In this document: piece by piece, positions 36,484 through 45,269 of the stretch
Numbering within the stretch: the first letter of the stretch is position 1
How the letters are laid out: the number at the start of each line of letters is the position of its first letter
Assembly: GCA_947489445.1 (NCBI GenBank)
Contig: CANLDN010000001.1
Location: 682,001-746,000 of the forward strand
DNA: 64,000 bases
Origin: an uncultured Paracoccaceae bacterium
GTDB lineage: Bacteria; Pseudomonadota; Alphaproteobacteria; Rhodobacterales; Rhodobacteraceae
Direction: 5' to 3'
The notes under the pieces: model-generated
Databases searched by the model: none
The model's input: only the letters and a program-made list of their open reading frames with translations
Told to the model about the DNA's origin: nothing
Program-made: the position numbers and the translations under genes

Positions 36484-38069
36484 AAGACTTCGCCACCCTC
36501 TTCACCCGCATTGATGAATCCACCAAGACCACGGTCAAAACCGCAGCTTTGGCCGACTATTTTCGCACCGCCGATCCCAGCGACAAGCTCTGGACAATCG
36601 CCCTTTTCACCGGTCGTCGCCCCAAGCGGACGATCACTGCGACGCGCTTACGCGAATGGGCGGCCGAGGTTGCAGGCCTGCCCGACTGGCTGTTCGAGGA
36701 AAGCTACAGCATCGTCGGTGACCTCGCCGAGACCATCGCCCTGGTCCTGCCGCCCGCCGAGCACGACGATGACCAATCCTTAACCTATTGGATCAATACT
36801 ATAAAAACACTCTCCACGTTGGATGAGGAAGACCGCAAGGCCGGCATTCTGAAAGCGTGGAACAGCCTGCCCACAACGCAGCGGTTTTTGTTTACCAAGC
36901 TGCTGACGGGCGGTTTCCGGATCGGGGTTAGCGCAAAGTTAATCACCCGTGCGCTGGCACAAGCGACCGGTCAGCCGGAACCGGAACTGACCCACAAACT
37001 GATGGGCAACTGGACGCCCGACACCGCCACTTGGGAAACCCTGATCGAAGCGGATGATCCCACCGCCGACCTGTCCCGTCCCTACCCTTTTTATCTGGCT
37101 TATCAATTGGATAGCCTTGATGACCTTGGCCCGCCCGCCGACTGGAACGCCGAACGCAAATGGGACGGTATCCGCGGCCAACTGATCATTCGCGGCGGCG
37201 AACATCACCTGTGGTCGCGCGGCGAAGACCTGATGACCGACCGCTTCCCGGAACTCAGCACCTTGAAAGATTACCTGCCCGACGGCACCGTCATCGACGG
37301 TGAAATACTCGCCTTTTCCGACGAAAAACCGCTTTCTTTCAACGCCTTGCAGAAACGCATCGGGCGCAAGACAGTGCCGAAGAAACTACTGACTGAGGCA
37401 CCCGTGATCTTGATGGCCTATGATCTCTTGGAACATCAGGGGCAGGATATTCGGCAAGCCCCACTCGCCGAACGCCGCAACACTTTGGCATCGCTGATAA
37501 ATCAAACGCCGGACGAAACGCCGATCCGCCTTTCTGAGGCCGTGGCCTTTGCCACATGGGAAGATCTGGCGCAGGCCCGCGACCAATCCCGGGACATCGG
37601 CGCGGAAGGGCTGATGCTCAAACGGCTCGACAGTCCTTATCTTTCTGGGCGCAAGCGCGGCGATTGGTGGAAATGGAAGATCGATCCACTGACCATCGAC
37701 GCCGTCATGATCTATGCCCAGGCGGGCCACGGGCGGCGCGCAAATCTCTTCACCGACTACACATTCGCGGTTCGCCAAGGCAATGATTTGGTCCCATTTA
37801 CAAAGGCTTACTCCGGCCTGACCGATGCCGAATTCCGCGAAATCACCGCCTGGGTCCGCAAGAACACCCTGCAGCGTTTCGGCCCGGTCCGGCAGGTGCC
37901 GCCAACCCATGTGTTCGAAATCGCCTTCGAAGGCATCCAGGCCAGCCCGCGCCACAAATCCGGCGTCGCCCTGCGGTTTCCCCGCATGTCGCGCTGGCGC
38001 AAGGACAAACCGGTGGATGAGGCGAACACGCTTGATGATCTTAAGGAAATGCTGGCCACCTATGGCTGA
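36480..38069 (+). CDS. Cisplatin damage response ATP-dependent DNA ligase
   Basis: A 529-residue ATP-dependent DNA ligase. Nucleotidyltransferase motif I ERKWDGIRGQ with the adenylated Lys at about residue 227, motif III-like DGEILAF, motif IV EGLMLKRLDSPY, motif V KWKIDPLTIDAVMIYAQAG, and a C-terminal OB fold with FEIAFEGIQASPRHKSGVALRFPRM. The N-terminal about 200 residues are the helical DNA-binding domain of this LigC/LigB-like group. Cotranscribed with the exonuclease. The Lhr-type helicase and PdeM phosphoesterase often found in the same operon are missing here. Confidence 0.92.
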   Translation: MKDFATLFTRIDESTKTTVKTAALADYFRTADPSDKLWTIALFTGRRPKRTITATRLREWAAEVAGLPDWLFEESYSIVGDLAETIALVLPPAEHDDDQSLTYWINTIKTLSTLDEEDRKAGILKAWNSLPTTQRFLFTKLLTGGFRIGVSAKLITRALAQATGQPEPELTHKLMGNWTPDTATWETLIEADDPTADLSRPYPFYLAYQLDSLDDLGPPADWNAERKWDGIRGQLIIRGGEHHLWSRGEDLMTDRFPELSTLKDYLPDGTVIDGEILAFSDEKPLSFNALQKRIGRKTVPKKLLTEAPVILMAYDLLEHQGQDIRQAPLAERRNTLASLINQTPDETPIRLSEAVAFATWEDLAQARDQSRDIGAEGLMLKRLDSPYLSGRKRGDWWKWKIDPLTIDAVMIYAQAGHGRRANLFTDYTFAVRQGNDLVPFTKAYSGLTDAEFREITAWVRKNTLQRFGPVRQVPPTHVFEIAFEGIQASPRHKSGVALRFPRMSRWRKDKPVDEANTLDDLKEMLATYG

Positions 38070-38132
38070 CAGCCTTTCCACTGTCGTCGCGTCAACCTAT
38101 ATAGCGTCAGATAAACCAACGAGAGGTGAAAG

Positions 38133-39950
38133 ATGCATCTTCCCCAGCCTGTTTTCGACGCCAATGCCAGCGGTGGCAAGAACCTCGGTGATTTGCCCGA
38201 ATGGGACCTGACCGATCTTTATCCCAGCACAGACGCCCCCGAATTGAAGCGCGATCTGGATTGGCTGGAACAGGAATGTGCAGATTTTGCAAAGACTTAC
38301 GAAGGCAAGCTGGCGGAACTGGACGCGGCGGGGTTGCTGAAAGCCGTGCAGCGCTATGAACAGATAGATGTCATCGCCGGGCGCATCATGTCATTCGCGG
38401 GCCTGCGGTATTACCAGATCACCACGGATAGCGACCGCGCCAAGTTCATGGCCGATTGTCAGGACCAGATCACCAATTACACCACACCGCTTGTCTTCTA
38501 CAGCCTTGAATTCAATCGACTTGAGGATGATCATCTGGCCGGGCTGCTGGCAAAAAATGCCGACCTCGCCCGCTACAAACCCGTGTTTGACCGGATGCGC
38601 GCGATGAAGCCGCACCAGTTGTCAGACGAGTTGGAAAAATTCCTGCATGATCAATCCACTGTCGGGTCAGCCGCGTGGAACCGCCTGTTCGATGAAACCA
38701 TGGCGGCACTGGAATTTGAGGTGGATGGCGAGGCGCTGAACCTTGAAGCCACATTGAACCTGCTGACCGAACAGGACCGCGCCAAACGCGAGGCCGCAAC
38801 CCATGCGCTGGCACAGGTTTTCAACGACAACATCAAGCTGTTCGCGCGGGTGCACAACACGCTGGCCAAGGAAAAAGAAATTGAAGACCGCTGGCGCAAA
38901 ATGCCCACGCCACAAACCGGCCGGCACCTGTCCAACCACGTGGAGGCAGAGGTTGTCGAGGCCCTGCGAAATGCCGTCGTCGCCGCCTACCCTCGCCTGT
39001 CCCACCGCTATTATGCGTTAAAATCCAAATGGTTGGGCCTTGACCGTATGCAAGTCTGGGATCGGAACGCGCCCTTGCCGATGGAAAGCGACAAGATCGT
39101 CGATTGGGACGAAGCACAGAACACAGTGTTAACGGCCTATTCAGAGTTTGATCCAAAGATGGCCGACATTGCGAAACCGTTCTTCACTGATGGCTGGATC
39201 GACGCCGCCGTCAAACCCGGCAAGGCGCCCGGTGCCTTTGCCCACCCGACCGTGACGCCTGTGCATCCTTACGTCATGTTGAACTATCTGGGAAAACCCC
39301 GCGATGTGATGACCTTGGCACATGAACTGGGCCACGGCGTGCATCAGGTGCTGGCGGCCGAACAGGGCGAACTCCTCAGCTCCACCCCTCTGACGCTTGC
39401 CGAAACGGCATCTGTTTTTGGTGAGATGCTGACATTCCGCAAATTGCTGGATGGGGCAAAGACGCAGGATGAACGCAAAATCCTTCTCGCGGGCAAGGTT
39501 GAGGACATGATCAACACGGTCGTCCGCCAGATCGCCTTTTATGACTTCGAATGCAAATTGCACGCCGCCCGCGCCAACGGTGAACTCACACCCGATGATA
39601 TCAACGCACTCTGGATGTCGGTACAGGCAGAAAGCCTTGGGCCAGTGTTTGATTTCGCAGACGGGTACGAAACCTTCTGGGCCTATATCCCGCATTTCAT
39701 CCACTCGCCCTTCTACGTCTACGCCTATGCGTTCGGGGATGGCTTGGTGAACGCGCTCTATGCCGTCTACGAAGAAGGTGATCCTGACTTCCGCGCCAAA
39801 TACTTCGATATGCTGCGCGCAGGTGGATCAAAACATCATAAGGAATTGCTGGCCCCGTTCGGCCTTGATGCATCCGATCCCAAATTCTGGGACAAGGGCC
39901 TGTCAATGATCGAAGGGTTCATTGATGAGCTGGAGGCGATGGAGGATTGA
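38133..39950 (+). CDS. pepF: M3-family oligoendopeptidase F
   Basis: A 605-residue zinc metallopeptidase with the thermolysin-like motif TLAHELGHGVHQVL (HExxH) and a second-ligand glutamate region LTLAETASVFGEML, typical of the M3B PepF family, which cuts peptides of about 7-17 residues in the cytoplasm. Normal length, no signal peptide. GAGGTGAAAG precedes the ATG. Overlaps the downstream acetyltransferase start. Confidence 0.94.
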   Translation: MHLPQPVFDANASGGKNLGDLPEWDLTDLYPSTDAPELKRDLDWLEQECADFAKTYEGKLAELDAAGLLKAVQRYEQIDVIAGRIMSFAGLRYYQITTDSDRAKFMADCQDQITNYTTPLVFYSLEFNRLEDDHLAGLLAKNADLARYKPVFDRMRAMKPHQLSDELEKFLHDQSTVGSAAWNRLFDETMAALEFEVDGEALNLEATLNLLTEQDRAKREAATHALAQVFNDNIKLFARVHNTLAKEKEIEDRWRKMPTPQTGRHLSNHVEAEVVEALRNAVVAAYPRLSHRYYALKSKWLGLDRMQVWDRNAPLPMESDKIVDWDEAQNTVLTAYSEFDPKMADIAKPFFTDGWIDAAVKPGKAPGAFAHPTVTPVHPYVMLNYLGKPRDVMTLAHELGHGVHQVLAAEQGELLSSTPLTLAETASVFGEMLTFRKLLDGAKTQDERKILLAGKVEDMINTVVRQIAFYDFECKLHAARANGELTPDDINALWMSVQAESLGPVFDFADGYETFWAYIPHFIHSPFYVYAYAFGDGLVNALYAVYEEGDPDFRAKYFDMLRAGGSKHHKELLAPFGLDASDPKFWDKGLSMIEGFIDELEAMED

Positions 39951-40417
39951 TCACCCTCAAACCGCTTGCCCGGTCAGCGATTGACCGGGTCGCGCATCTG
40001 ATCCTGCCAGCTCAGCAGGAACCCTTCGTCGGGGCCATCGCTGAAATGACGGATGACCCATCTTCGTTTGTTGATCTTCATCATGCCATTCATGGCGAGG
40101 ATGTGGTCGGTTTCTTCAAGATTGATCGTGACTTTTCCCGCGTCGTCGACCGTCTGCCAACCGGCACATTTGCAATGCGCGGTCTGCTGATTGGCGGTCA
40201 GTTCCAAGGTCGCGGATACGGGGCAGCGCTTCTGGCCGCCCTGCCCGATTACCTCCGGCGTACTTATCCCGGTGTATCTGATATCTGGTTATCCGTCGAC
40301 GACGCCAATAGCGTGGCGATCGCATGCTATCAGGTTGCGGGATGGGTGATCAGCGGTCCCCACCGTAACGGACGCTCAGGGACAGAATATGTGATGCGCT
40401 TGGTGCTGTCCGCTTAG
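39947..40417 (+). CDS. GNAT-family N-acetyltransferase
   Basis: A 156-residue GNAT protein: strand and acetyl-CoA loop RGLLIGGQFQGRGYGAALLAAL (about residues 77-98), then DIWLSVDDANSVAIACYQVAGW. Substrate unknown. The start is a TTG overlapping the pepF stop (TTGA); the Shine-Dalgarno GGAGG is almost adjacent, so translational coupling is likely. Confidence 0.82.
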   Translation: MITLKPLARSAIDRVAHLILPAQQEPFVGAIAEMTDDPSSFVDLHHAIHGEDVVGFFKIDRDFSRVVDRLPTGTFAMRGLLIGGQFQGRGYGAALLAALPDYLRRTYPGVSDIWLSVDDANSVAIACYQVAGWVISGPHRNGRSGTEYVMRLVLSA

Positions 40418-40701
40418 TCCAGATCAGTCCACGGCCAGGGCTTCACTTCACTTGCGGCCGTCTGATACCGGGCCGCCTTGGCCATCCAGACGCCCATGGT
40501 TGTGCCCATCTCAGCCAATTGTTCATTGGGCTGACGCTTGTTGAACAGCATGATCAGGAACTGTGCCACGGTCATGATACCCAGCAAGGTGCTTGCCATG
40601 CTCATCAACACAGCGATGATGACCATGTGAAGCAGGCGCAACCATATGCTTTCAAAATCCGACTCTACCGTGTCGTCTGATGCTTCGTGATCCTTCGCCA
40701 T
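40414..40701 (-). CDS. DUF4389 membrane protein
   Basis: A 95-residue protein with an acidic N-terminus and a hydrophobic segment of about 35 residues (about 24-58, LLHMVIIAVLMSMASTLLGIMTVAQFLIMLF), followed by NKRQPNEQLAEMGTTMGVWMAKAARYQTAAS, the DUF4389 pattern. Function unknown. Its stop overlaps the convergent acetyltransferase; the oxidoreductase gene lies 9 bases upstream. Confidence 0.8.
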   Translation of the reverse strand: MAKDHEASDDTVESDFESIWLRLLHMVIIAVLMSMASTLLGIMTVAQFLIMLFNKRQPNEQLAEMGTTMGVWMAKAARYQTAASEVKPWPWTDLD

Positions 40702-40710
40702 TATCCCCTC

Positions 40711-41694
40711 CTACGCCGCCGGCCTTCCCGCAGCAAAGACCATATCCATCATTCTCTGTGTTCCACGGGAAAACTCAAGGGGGCACGGGTACGGTGCATC
40801 GGTTTGTATTGATTTACAGAAGTTTTCGACTTGAAGAATATACTGATTGACCGCAGGCCAGCGTTCGGACACCACTGTTTGTCCCTCACTCTCTAGCGTC
40901 AATTTTGCGAGGTCGAAAACATTCGCGTTGTAGGGGCAGGTCAAACGCAAAACACCCTTCTCTCCATGAAATGTAATCTGCTGATGCGGGAACATCCGCA
41001 TGGAAACGACGGCGGAATAGCTGAAATCAGCAAAGTCAGCGGCCACTTGTGCGAAGACATCAACCCCATTTTCAAAGCGTAGATTTGCATAAGGCACCGC
41101 CACGGGTTCTTGCCCCGTCACAAACCGCGCCGACCCGAACGTATAGACGCCAATATCGCGCAAACCGCCACCGCCTGCATCCGCCTGATTGCGGATATTG
41201 CCGGTGTCGTCATTGTAAAAACTGAATGACGCATCGACATGTACCAATGTGCCGATGGCCCCGCCCTGCACCAATTCGCGGGCCCTAATGAATTGAGGAT
41301 GATGCACAATCATAAACGCTTCAGCCGCCAGTTTACCGGTGCTGTCGCGCACTGCAATCAACGTATCGAAGTCATCCTCACGCAACGCCATCGGTTTCTC
41401 GCACAGTACATGTTTGCCGGCCTCCAGCGCCTTGACCGTCCAAGGCACATGCAGGTGGTTGGGCAGCGGAATATAGACAGCGTCGATATCCGGATCAGCA
41501 AGCAGGGCATCATAGCTGTCGAAGACCTGCAGGCCCGGCGCAAATGCCTGAAAGCCAACCGCCTTATCGCGGTTTGACGTTGCCAGTGCTGCCAGATGCG
41601 CCCCTTTGGCCGCATGGATGGCTGGACCCATATGCCTTAGGGCGAAATCTGCGGCACCGAGTATGCCCCAGCGCGTCGTTTTGGGTGTCATCAT
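40711..41694 (-). CDS. Gfo/Idh/MocA-family oxidoreductase
   Basis: A 327-residue NAD(P)-dependent oxidoreductase: Rossmann start RWGILGAADFALRHMGPAI, EKPMAL (residues about 96-101), and FMIVHHPQFIRARELVQGGAIG with conserved strand 6 features. Substrates in this family are mostly sugars or polyols; this one resembles the dimeric dihydrodiol dehydrogenase-type set. No sugar transport genes nearby. Confidence 0.87.
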   Translation of the reverse strand: MMTPKTTRWGILGAADFALRHMGPAIHAAKGAHLAALATSNRDKAVGFQAFAPGLQVFDSYDALLADPDIDAVYIPLPNHLHVPWTVKALEAGKHVLCEKPMALREDDFDTLIAVRDSTGKLAAEAFMIVHHPQFIRARELVQGGAIGTLVHVDASFSFYNDDTGNIRNQADAGGGGLRDIGVYTFGSARFVTGQEPVAVPYANLRFENGVDVFAQVAADFADFSYSAVVSMRMFPHQQITFHGEKGVLRLTCPYNANVFDLAKLTLESEGQTVVSERWPAVNQYILQVENFCKSIQTDAPYPCPLEFSRGTQRMMDMVFAAGRPAA

Positions 41695-41743
41695 GATCTC
41701 CCGGTATGGAAGGTGACCTTGTAAACGGTCATGCCTGCAGGTC

Positions 41744-42091
41744 TTATCGTTTCAGACTACGCCGGATAAACCAACTTGAAATACGCGCTATGATGCTGCC
41801 ATCGCACCCTGCGCGGGCTACCAAGTCGTCAAGCTCTGCCCTTTTTTGGCGCTCTGACGCCGCGGCCTGTTCCAGATCACCAGCAAAAACGGCCGTTTCA
41901 GCATCTTTATGTTCCTGCGACGCACGAAGCAGTTGTGCATAATTCGCCTCGACCTTGGCGCGTTCTTCAGGATTGTCGGCCAGTTCCGCTCTGGCCTCCG
42001 CCATCGCCTCGTCCATCATCTCTTGGAATGCCTGCTTCGCGTCTTCGTCCATCTGACGCTGAGCGTCTGTTGGTTCGGGCTGTTCATTCAT
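41744..42091 (-). CDS. Acidic coiled-coil protein of unknown function
   Basis: A 115-residue protein, strongly charged and predicted mostly helical (DEDAKQAFQEMMDEAMAEARAEL, then KVEANYAQLLRASQEHKDAETAVFAG), ending in a basic amphipathic RISSWFIRRSLKR tail. No domain recognised. Lies between the oxidoreductase and rpoH, same strand. Confidence 0.6.
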   Translation of the reverse strand: MNEQPEPTDAQRQMDEDAKQAFQEMMDEAMAEARAELADNPEERAKVEANYAQLLRASQEHKDAETAVFAGDLEQAAASERQKRAELDDLVARAGCDGSIIARISSWFIRRSLKR

Positions 42092-42189
42092 CTTGGCAAA
42101 CCTTCGCTTTATGCCGTGATCTGTTCAACCGCACCAACTGGCCAACACGTAACCGCCGCACCGCTATATGCTATCGACACATCCCACAA

Positions 42190-42224
42190 AGAAAAATCCC
42201 CGCCGAGTTACCTCAGCGGGGATT
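42190..42224 (-). terminator. Terminator of rpoH
   Basis: On the minus strand AATCCCCGC and GCGGGGATT form a 9-bp stem followed by a T-run (ATTTTTC), about 25 bases after the rpoH stop. Confidence 0.85.
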
Positions 42225-42246
42225 GGATTTCTTGATCAAAAGGGGA

Positions 42247-43143
42247 TCAGGCGTCGACCAGCATGCCCTTTTTCCGTGCAAGTTCCTGCATTTTCTTTTG
42301 CAGCTTCTCAAAGGCACGAACCTCAATCTGGCGGATACGTTCGCGGCTCACATCATATTGACCACTCAGATCCTCCAGCGTGATCGTTTCTTCAGCCAGA
42401 CGGCGCTGCACCAGAATGTCCTTCTCGCGATCATTCAGCACTTCCATGGCTTCTGCCAGCAATTCCCGGCGCGCATCCATTTCGTCATGGGCTTCGTAAT
42501 CGGCAGCGGTATTCGCGCTTTCATCCTCAAGCCAGTCTTGCCACTGTGTGGTGCCTTCACCGTCTGAACCGACCTGCGCGTTCAGCGACGCATCACCGCC
42601 CGACAAACGACGGTTCATCGATATGACTTCATCCTCGGTCACGCCCAGATCGGTTGCGATCCGTTTGACGTTTTCGGGGCGCAAATCGCCATCCTCAAGC
42701 GCGCCAATGCGTGATTTTGCCTTGCGCAGATTGAAAAACAGCTTCTTCTGCGCCGATGTCGTTCCCAGCTTCACAAGCGACCATGACCGCAGGATGTATT
42801 CCTGAATGGACGCGCGAATCCACCACATGGCATAGGTCGCCAGACGGAACCCTTTTTCAGGGTCAAAGCGTTTGACGGCTTGCATCAGGCCAACATTGGC
42901 CTCGGAGATGACTTCTGCCTGAGGCAGGCCGTAGCCGCGATAACCCATCGCGATTTTTGCCGCCAGACGCAGGTGCGAAGTGACCATCTGATGTGCTGCA
43001 TCGGTATCTTCGTGGTCCACCCAACGCTTGGCCAGCATATATTCCTGCTCCGGCTCCAGCATAGGGAACTTGCGGATTTCTTGCATGTAACGGTTCAGGC
43101 CACCTTCGGGTGATGGCGCTGGTAAATTTTTATAATTGCTCAC
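42247..43143 (-). CDS. rpoH: RNA polymerase heat-shock sigma factor RpoH (sigma-32)
   Basis: A 298-residue sigma-70-family factor of the RpoH group: region 2 with LRLAAKIAMGYRGYGLPQAEVISEANVGLMQAVKRFDPEKGFRLATYAMWWIRASIQEYILRS, the RpoH box KKLFFNLRKAKSRI, and region 4.2 LEDLSGQYDVSRERIRQIEVRAFEK. GTG start with AGGAGGG upstream. Controls chaperones and proteases such as ClpXP. Roseobacters often carry two rpoH genes; this one looks like the classical RpoHI-type. A sigma-32-type promoter precedes it, implying autoregulation. Confidence 0.95.
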   Translation of the reverse strand: MSNYKNLPAPSPEGGLNRYMQEIRKFPMLEPEQEYMLAKRWVDHEDTDAAHQMVTSHLRLAAKIAMGYRGYGLPQAEVISEANVGLMQAVKRFDPEKGFRLATYAMWWIRASIQEYILRSWSLVKLGTTSAQKKLFFNLRKAKSRIGALEDGDLRPENVKRIATDLGVTEDEVISMNRRLSGGDASLNAQVGSDGEGTTQWQDWLEDESANTAADYEAHDEMDARRELLAEAMEVLNDREKDILVQRRLAEETITLEDLSGQYDVSRERIRQIEVRAFEKLQKKMQELARKKGMLVDA

Positions 43144-43179
43144 TGTCGTGCCCTCCTAATGTTTAAAGGCTTAACATGG

Positions 43180-43208
43180 ATATGGTGACGTTTATGTGAC
43201 GTTTCAAG
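43180..43208 (-). promoter_or_regulatory. Sigma-32-type promoter of rpoH
   Basis: On the minus strand CTTGAAA (43208-43202) is separated by 16 bases from CCATAT (43185-43180), matching the RpoH consensus in both boxes. The spacer holds two TGACGTTT direct copies (plus-strand 43186-43193 and 43197-43204) one helical turn apart. Position about 40 bases before the GTG start. Confidence 0.65.
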
Positions 43209-43303
43209 GCCAAGTATTAACTTTTCGCAAATTCAATATGAACTGATCCGTTCAGTTTGAAAAGCCACCTTTAAGTGCGCTCACGCACATGGGATTGATT
43301 ATT

Positions 43304-44335
43304 TCAGCCATCACTGCCAAGAGCGCGCAGCAATCCGCTCATATCAGCAGGAATTTCGGCCTCAAATGCCAAATCTTCGCCACTGACGGGGTGTTCGAAA
43401 CCCAATGTCGCGGCATGCAGCGCCTGTCTTAGAAAACTGGCGACGGCCGCCACCCCGCCTTCACCGATCGCCTTGACCGAGAGTTTCCGCCGCCCCCCGT
43501 AAACCGGGTCGCCGATCAGGGAATGGCCACAATGGGCCATGTGCACGCGGATCTGATGTGTGCGTCCTGTCTCAAGCCAGCATTCGATCAGTGCTGCGAC
43601 CGGTGGCGTGCCCAATGGCTCCAATATACGCGCCCGCGTCACCGCATGCCGCCCGTTGGTAAAAGACACTGCCTGACGCTGGCGGTCTGTCTTATGGCGC
43701 CCCAGCATGGTTTGCACCTTCAGGATGTTTCCAGCCTCGAACGAGGTTCCCTTGATCCCCCGCAAGCGCGGATCATTGGCGTCAGGCACGCCATAGCAGA
43801 TCGCAATGTATCGGCGTTCAACAGTATGGGCTGCGAATTGATCCGCCAGATGGTGATGGGCCCGGTCCGATTTGGCGGCGACCAGCAGCCCGGTCGTTTC
43901 TTTGTCAATCCTGTGCACTATGCCCGGCCGTTTCATCCCGCCAACCCCTGATAGACTGTCACCACAATGATGGATCAACGCATTCACCAGCGTGCCGGTT
44001 GGCGTGCCGGGGGCCGGATGTACGACCATGCCTGCGGGCTTGTTGATGACAATCAGGTCGTCATCTTCAAACACCACATCCAGTGGGATATCTTCCCCGC
44101 CGATATGGCTTTCCTCTGCGACCTCAACCGTCACAGCCACCTGTGCGCCTTCAGCTACGCGAAAACGCGGGTCGGTGACGATTGTGTCGTCGACGCATAC
44201 GGCGCCATCAGCGATCAGCTTGGCCAGACGCGACCGGCTGAGCGCGGCATCCTCCGGCACATCACGTCCAAGCGCCTTGTCCAGCCTTGGCGGCGGGTTC
44301 GGCCCGATTTCAAATTCGACAAGTGACACGCCCAT
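43304..44335 (-). CDS. rluD: Large-subunit rRNA pseudouridine synthase RluD-family
   Basis: A 343-residue RluA/RluD-family enzyme with an N-terminal S4 domain (RLDKALGRDVPEDAALSRSRLAKLI) and catalytic domain with HRIDKETTGLLVAAKSD, where Asp is catalytic (the more usual wording is HRLDKDTSG). ETGRTHQIRVHMAHCGHSLIGDPVYG is the family C-terminal block. RluD modifies helix 69 of 23S rRNA. The start at 44335 has GGAGA 7 bases upstream; the longer frame runs into the tRNA-His gene and is rejected. Confidence 0.92.
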   Translation of the reverse strand: MGVSLVEFEIGPNPPPRLDKALGRDVPEDAALSRSRLAKLIADGAVCVDDTIVTDPRFRVAEGAQVAVTVEVAEESHIGGEDIPLDVVFEDDDLIVINKPAGMVVHPAPGTPTGTLVNALIHHCGDSLSGVGGMKRPGIVHRIDKETTGLLVAAKSDRAHHHLADQFAAHTVERRYIAICYGVPDANDPRLRGIKGTSFEAGNILKVQTMLGRHKTDRQRQAVSFTNGRHAVTRARILEPLGTPPVAALIECWLETGRTHQIRVHMAHCGHSLIGDPVYGGRRKLSVKAIGEGGVAAVASFLRQALHAATLGFEHPVSGEDLAFEAEIPADMSGLLRALGSDG

Positions 44336-44364
44336 GGGCATTCTCCGGTGCAGCACGGGAGTGG

Positions 44365-44441
44365 TGGTACCGCCTCCCCGGCTTGAACGGGGGACCCCTG
44401 GTTCCACAAACCAGTGCTCTAACCAACTGAGCTAAGGCGGC
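44365..44441 (-). tRNA. tRNA-His (GTG), A73, no encoded G-1
   Basis: 77 bases with encoded CCA fold into a full cloverleaf: acceptor GCCGCCT/AGGCGGT (a G1-U72 pair), D-arm GCTC/GAGC, anticodon stem CTGGT/ACCAG with loop TTGTGGA (anticodon GTG), and T-arm CCCCG-TTCAAGC-CGGGG. The base before G1 is T, not G, and the discriminator is A73. A large clade of alphaproteobacteria is known to have lost the otherwise universal G-1 and C73 of tRNA-His, with a matching HisRS. Lies 30 bases upstream of rluD, same strand. Confidence 0.95.
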
Positions 44442-44484
44442 ATTGCGCGAGATTTAGCGACATAGGCATATGATTGCAAGACCT

Positions 44485-44964
44485 CTAGAATGTAATCTGC
44501 CAGGTCTCTTCCACCAGATCGACACCGAAAGAATGCACCGGCTTGGCGTCGGTACGACTAAATCCATTACGCTTGTAGATACGTCCCGCTGCCGCATGAC
44601 TTTCATGCGTCCAAAGCGTCATGCACTGGTATCCGGCGTCGCGTGCAAAATCCAGACAACGGTCCAGAAGCGCCTGCGCGACGCCACTGCCCCGCGCCGT
44701 TTCGGCCACATAGAAAAGCCGCAGCTTGGCTGTTTGCGCATCAAGACGCACACAGAAGATATGCCCAAGACGGGTCGCTCCTTGATGCGCGATCCAGCCA
44801 CCTTCGTCCCCCGGATCATGATGCGACAGAAAATCTGCAACGATTTGCGCCACGAGGATACGAAAGGTTTCATCAAAGCCTTCAGCCTGCGCATAATGAT
44901 CCCCGTTTTGGGCAATCAACCAATCTGCATCAGTGGCGCCGAAAGGACGGATAGAGAATGTCAT
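44485..44964 (-). CDS. GNAT-family N-acetyltransferase
   Basis: A 159-residue GNAT protein: SIRPFGATDADWLIAQNGDHYAQAEGFD start, then KLRLFYVAETARGSGVAQALLDRCLDFARDAGY with the acetyl-CoA loop and MTLWTHESHAAAGRIYKRNGF. The wording resembles the acetyltransferase domains paired with MarR regulators. Substrate unknown. Divergent from the following small gene, close to tRNA-His. Confidence 0.85.
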   Translation of the reverse strand: MTFSIRPFGATDADWLIAQNGDHYAQAEGFDETFRILVAQIVADFLSHHDPGDEGGWIAHQGATRLGHIFCVRLDAQTAKLRLFYVAETARGSGVAQALLDRCLDFARDAGYQCMTLWTHESHAAAGRIYKRNGFSRTDAKPVHSFGVDLVEETWQITF

Positions 44965-45044
44965 GTGACGACCCTGCCCGCCCGGCTCTTGCCAATCAAG
45001 CCCCCCGCACGATAGGGATCATGCAACACACCAAGGGGGTCGCC

Positions 45045-45236
45045 ATGGGTATCAACAACGAACGTGACATCGAAGCGAATATGCAGATCGGACCAACCGA
45101 TTTGGGTATGGTGCGCATCTTTATCGAGGCGGATGGCGTTGAAATCCCGATGGATTTTGAGCCCGACGAGGCTGAAGAAATCGCTGAGGAAATCAAGGCC
45201 GCCGCAATTGCCGCAAGAGCCGTCAAAAGGCGCTAG
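45045..45236 (+). CDS. DUF6324 small conserved protein
   Basis: A 63-residue protein (MGINNERDIEANMQIGPTDL ... MDFEPDEAEEIAEEIKAAAI) with AGGGGG just upstream of the ATG at 45045; an ATG at 45021 is an alternative. Matches the small DUF6324 family of Rhodobacterales. Function unknown. Confidence 0.7.
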   Translation: MGINNERDIEANMQIGPTDLGMVRIFIEADGVEIPMDFEPDEAEEIAEEIKAAAIAARAVKRR

Positions 45237-45269
45237 TCACCGCACACCCCTGTTTTGAAAGACCCTGAC

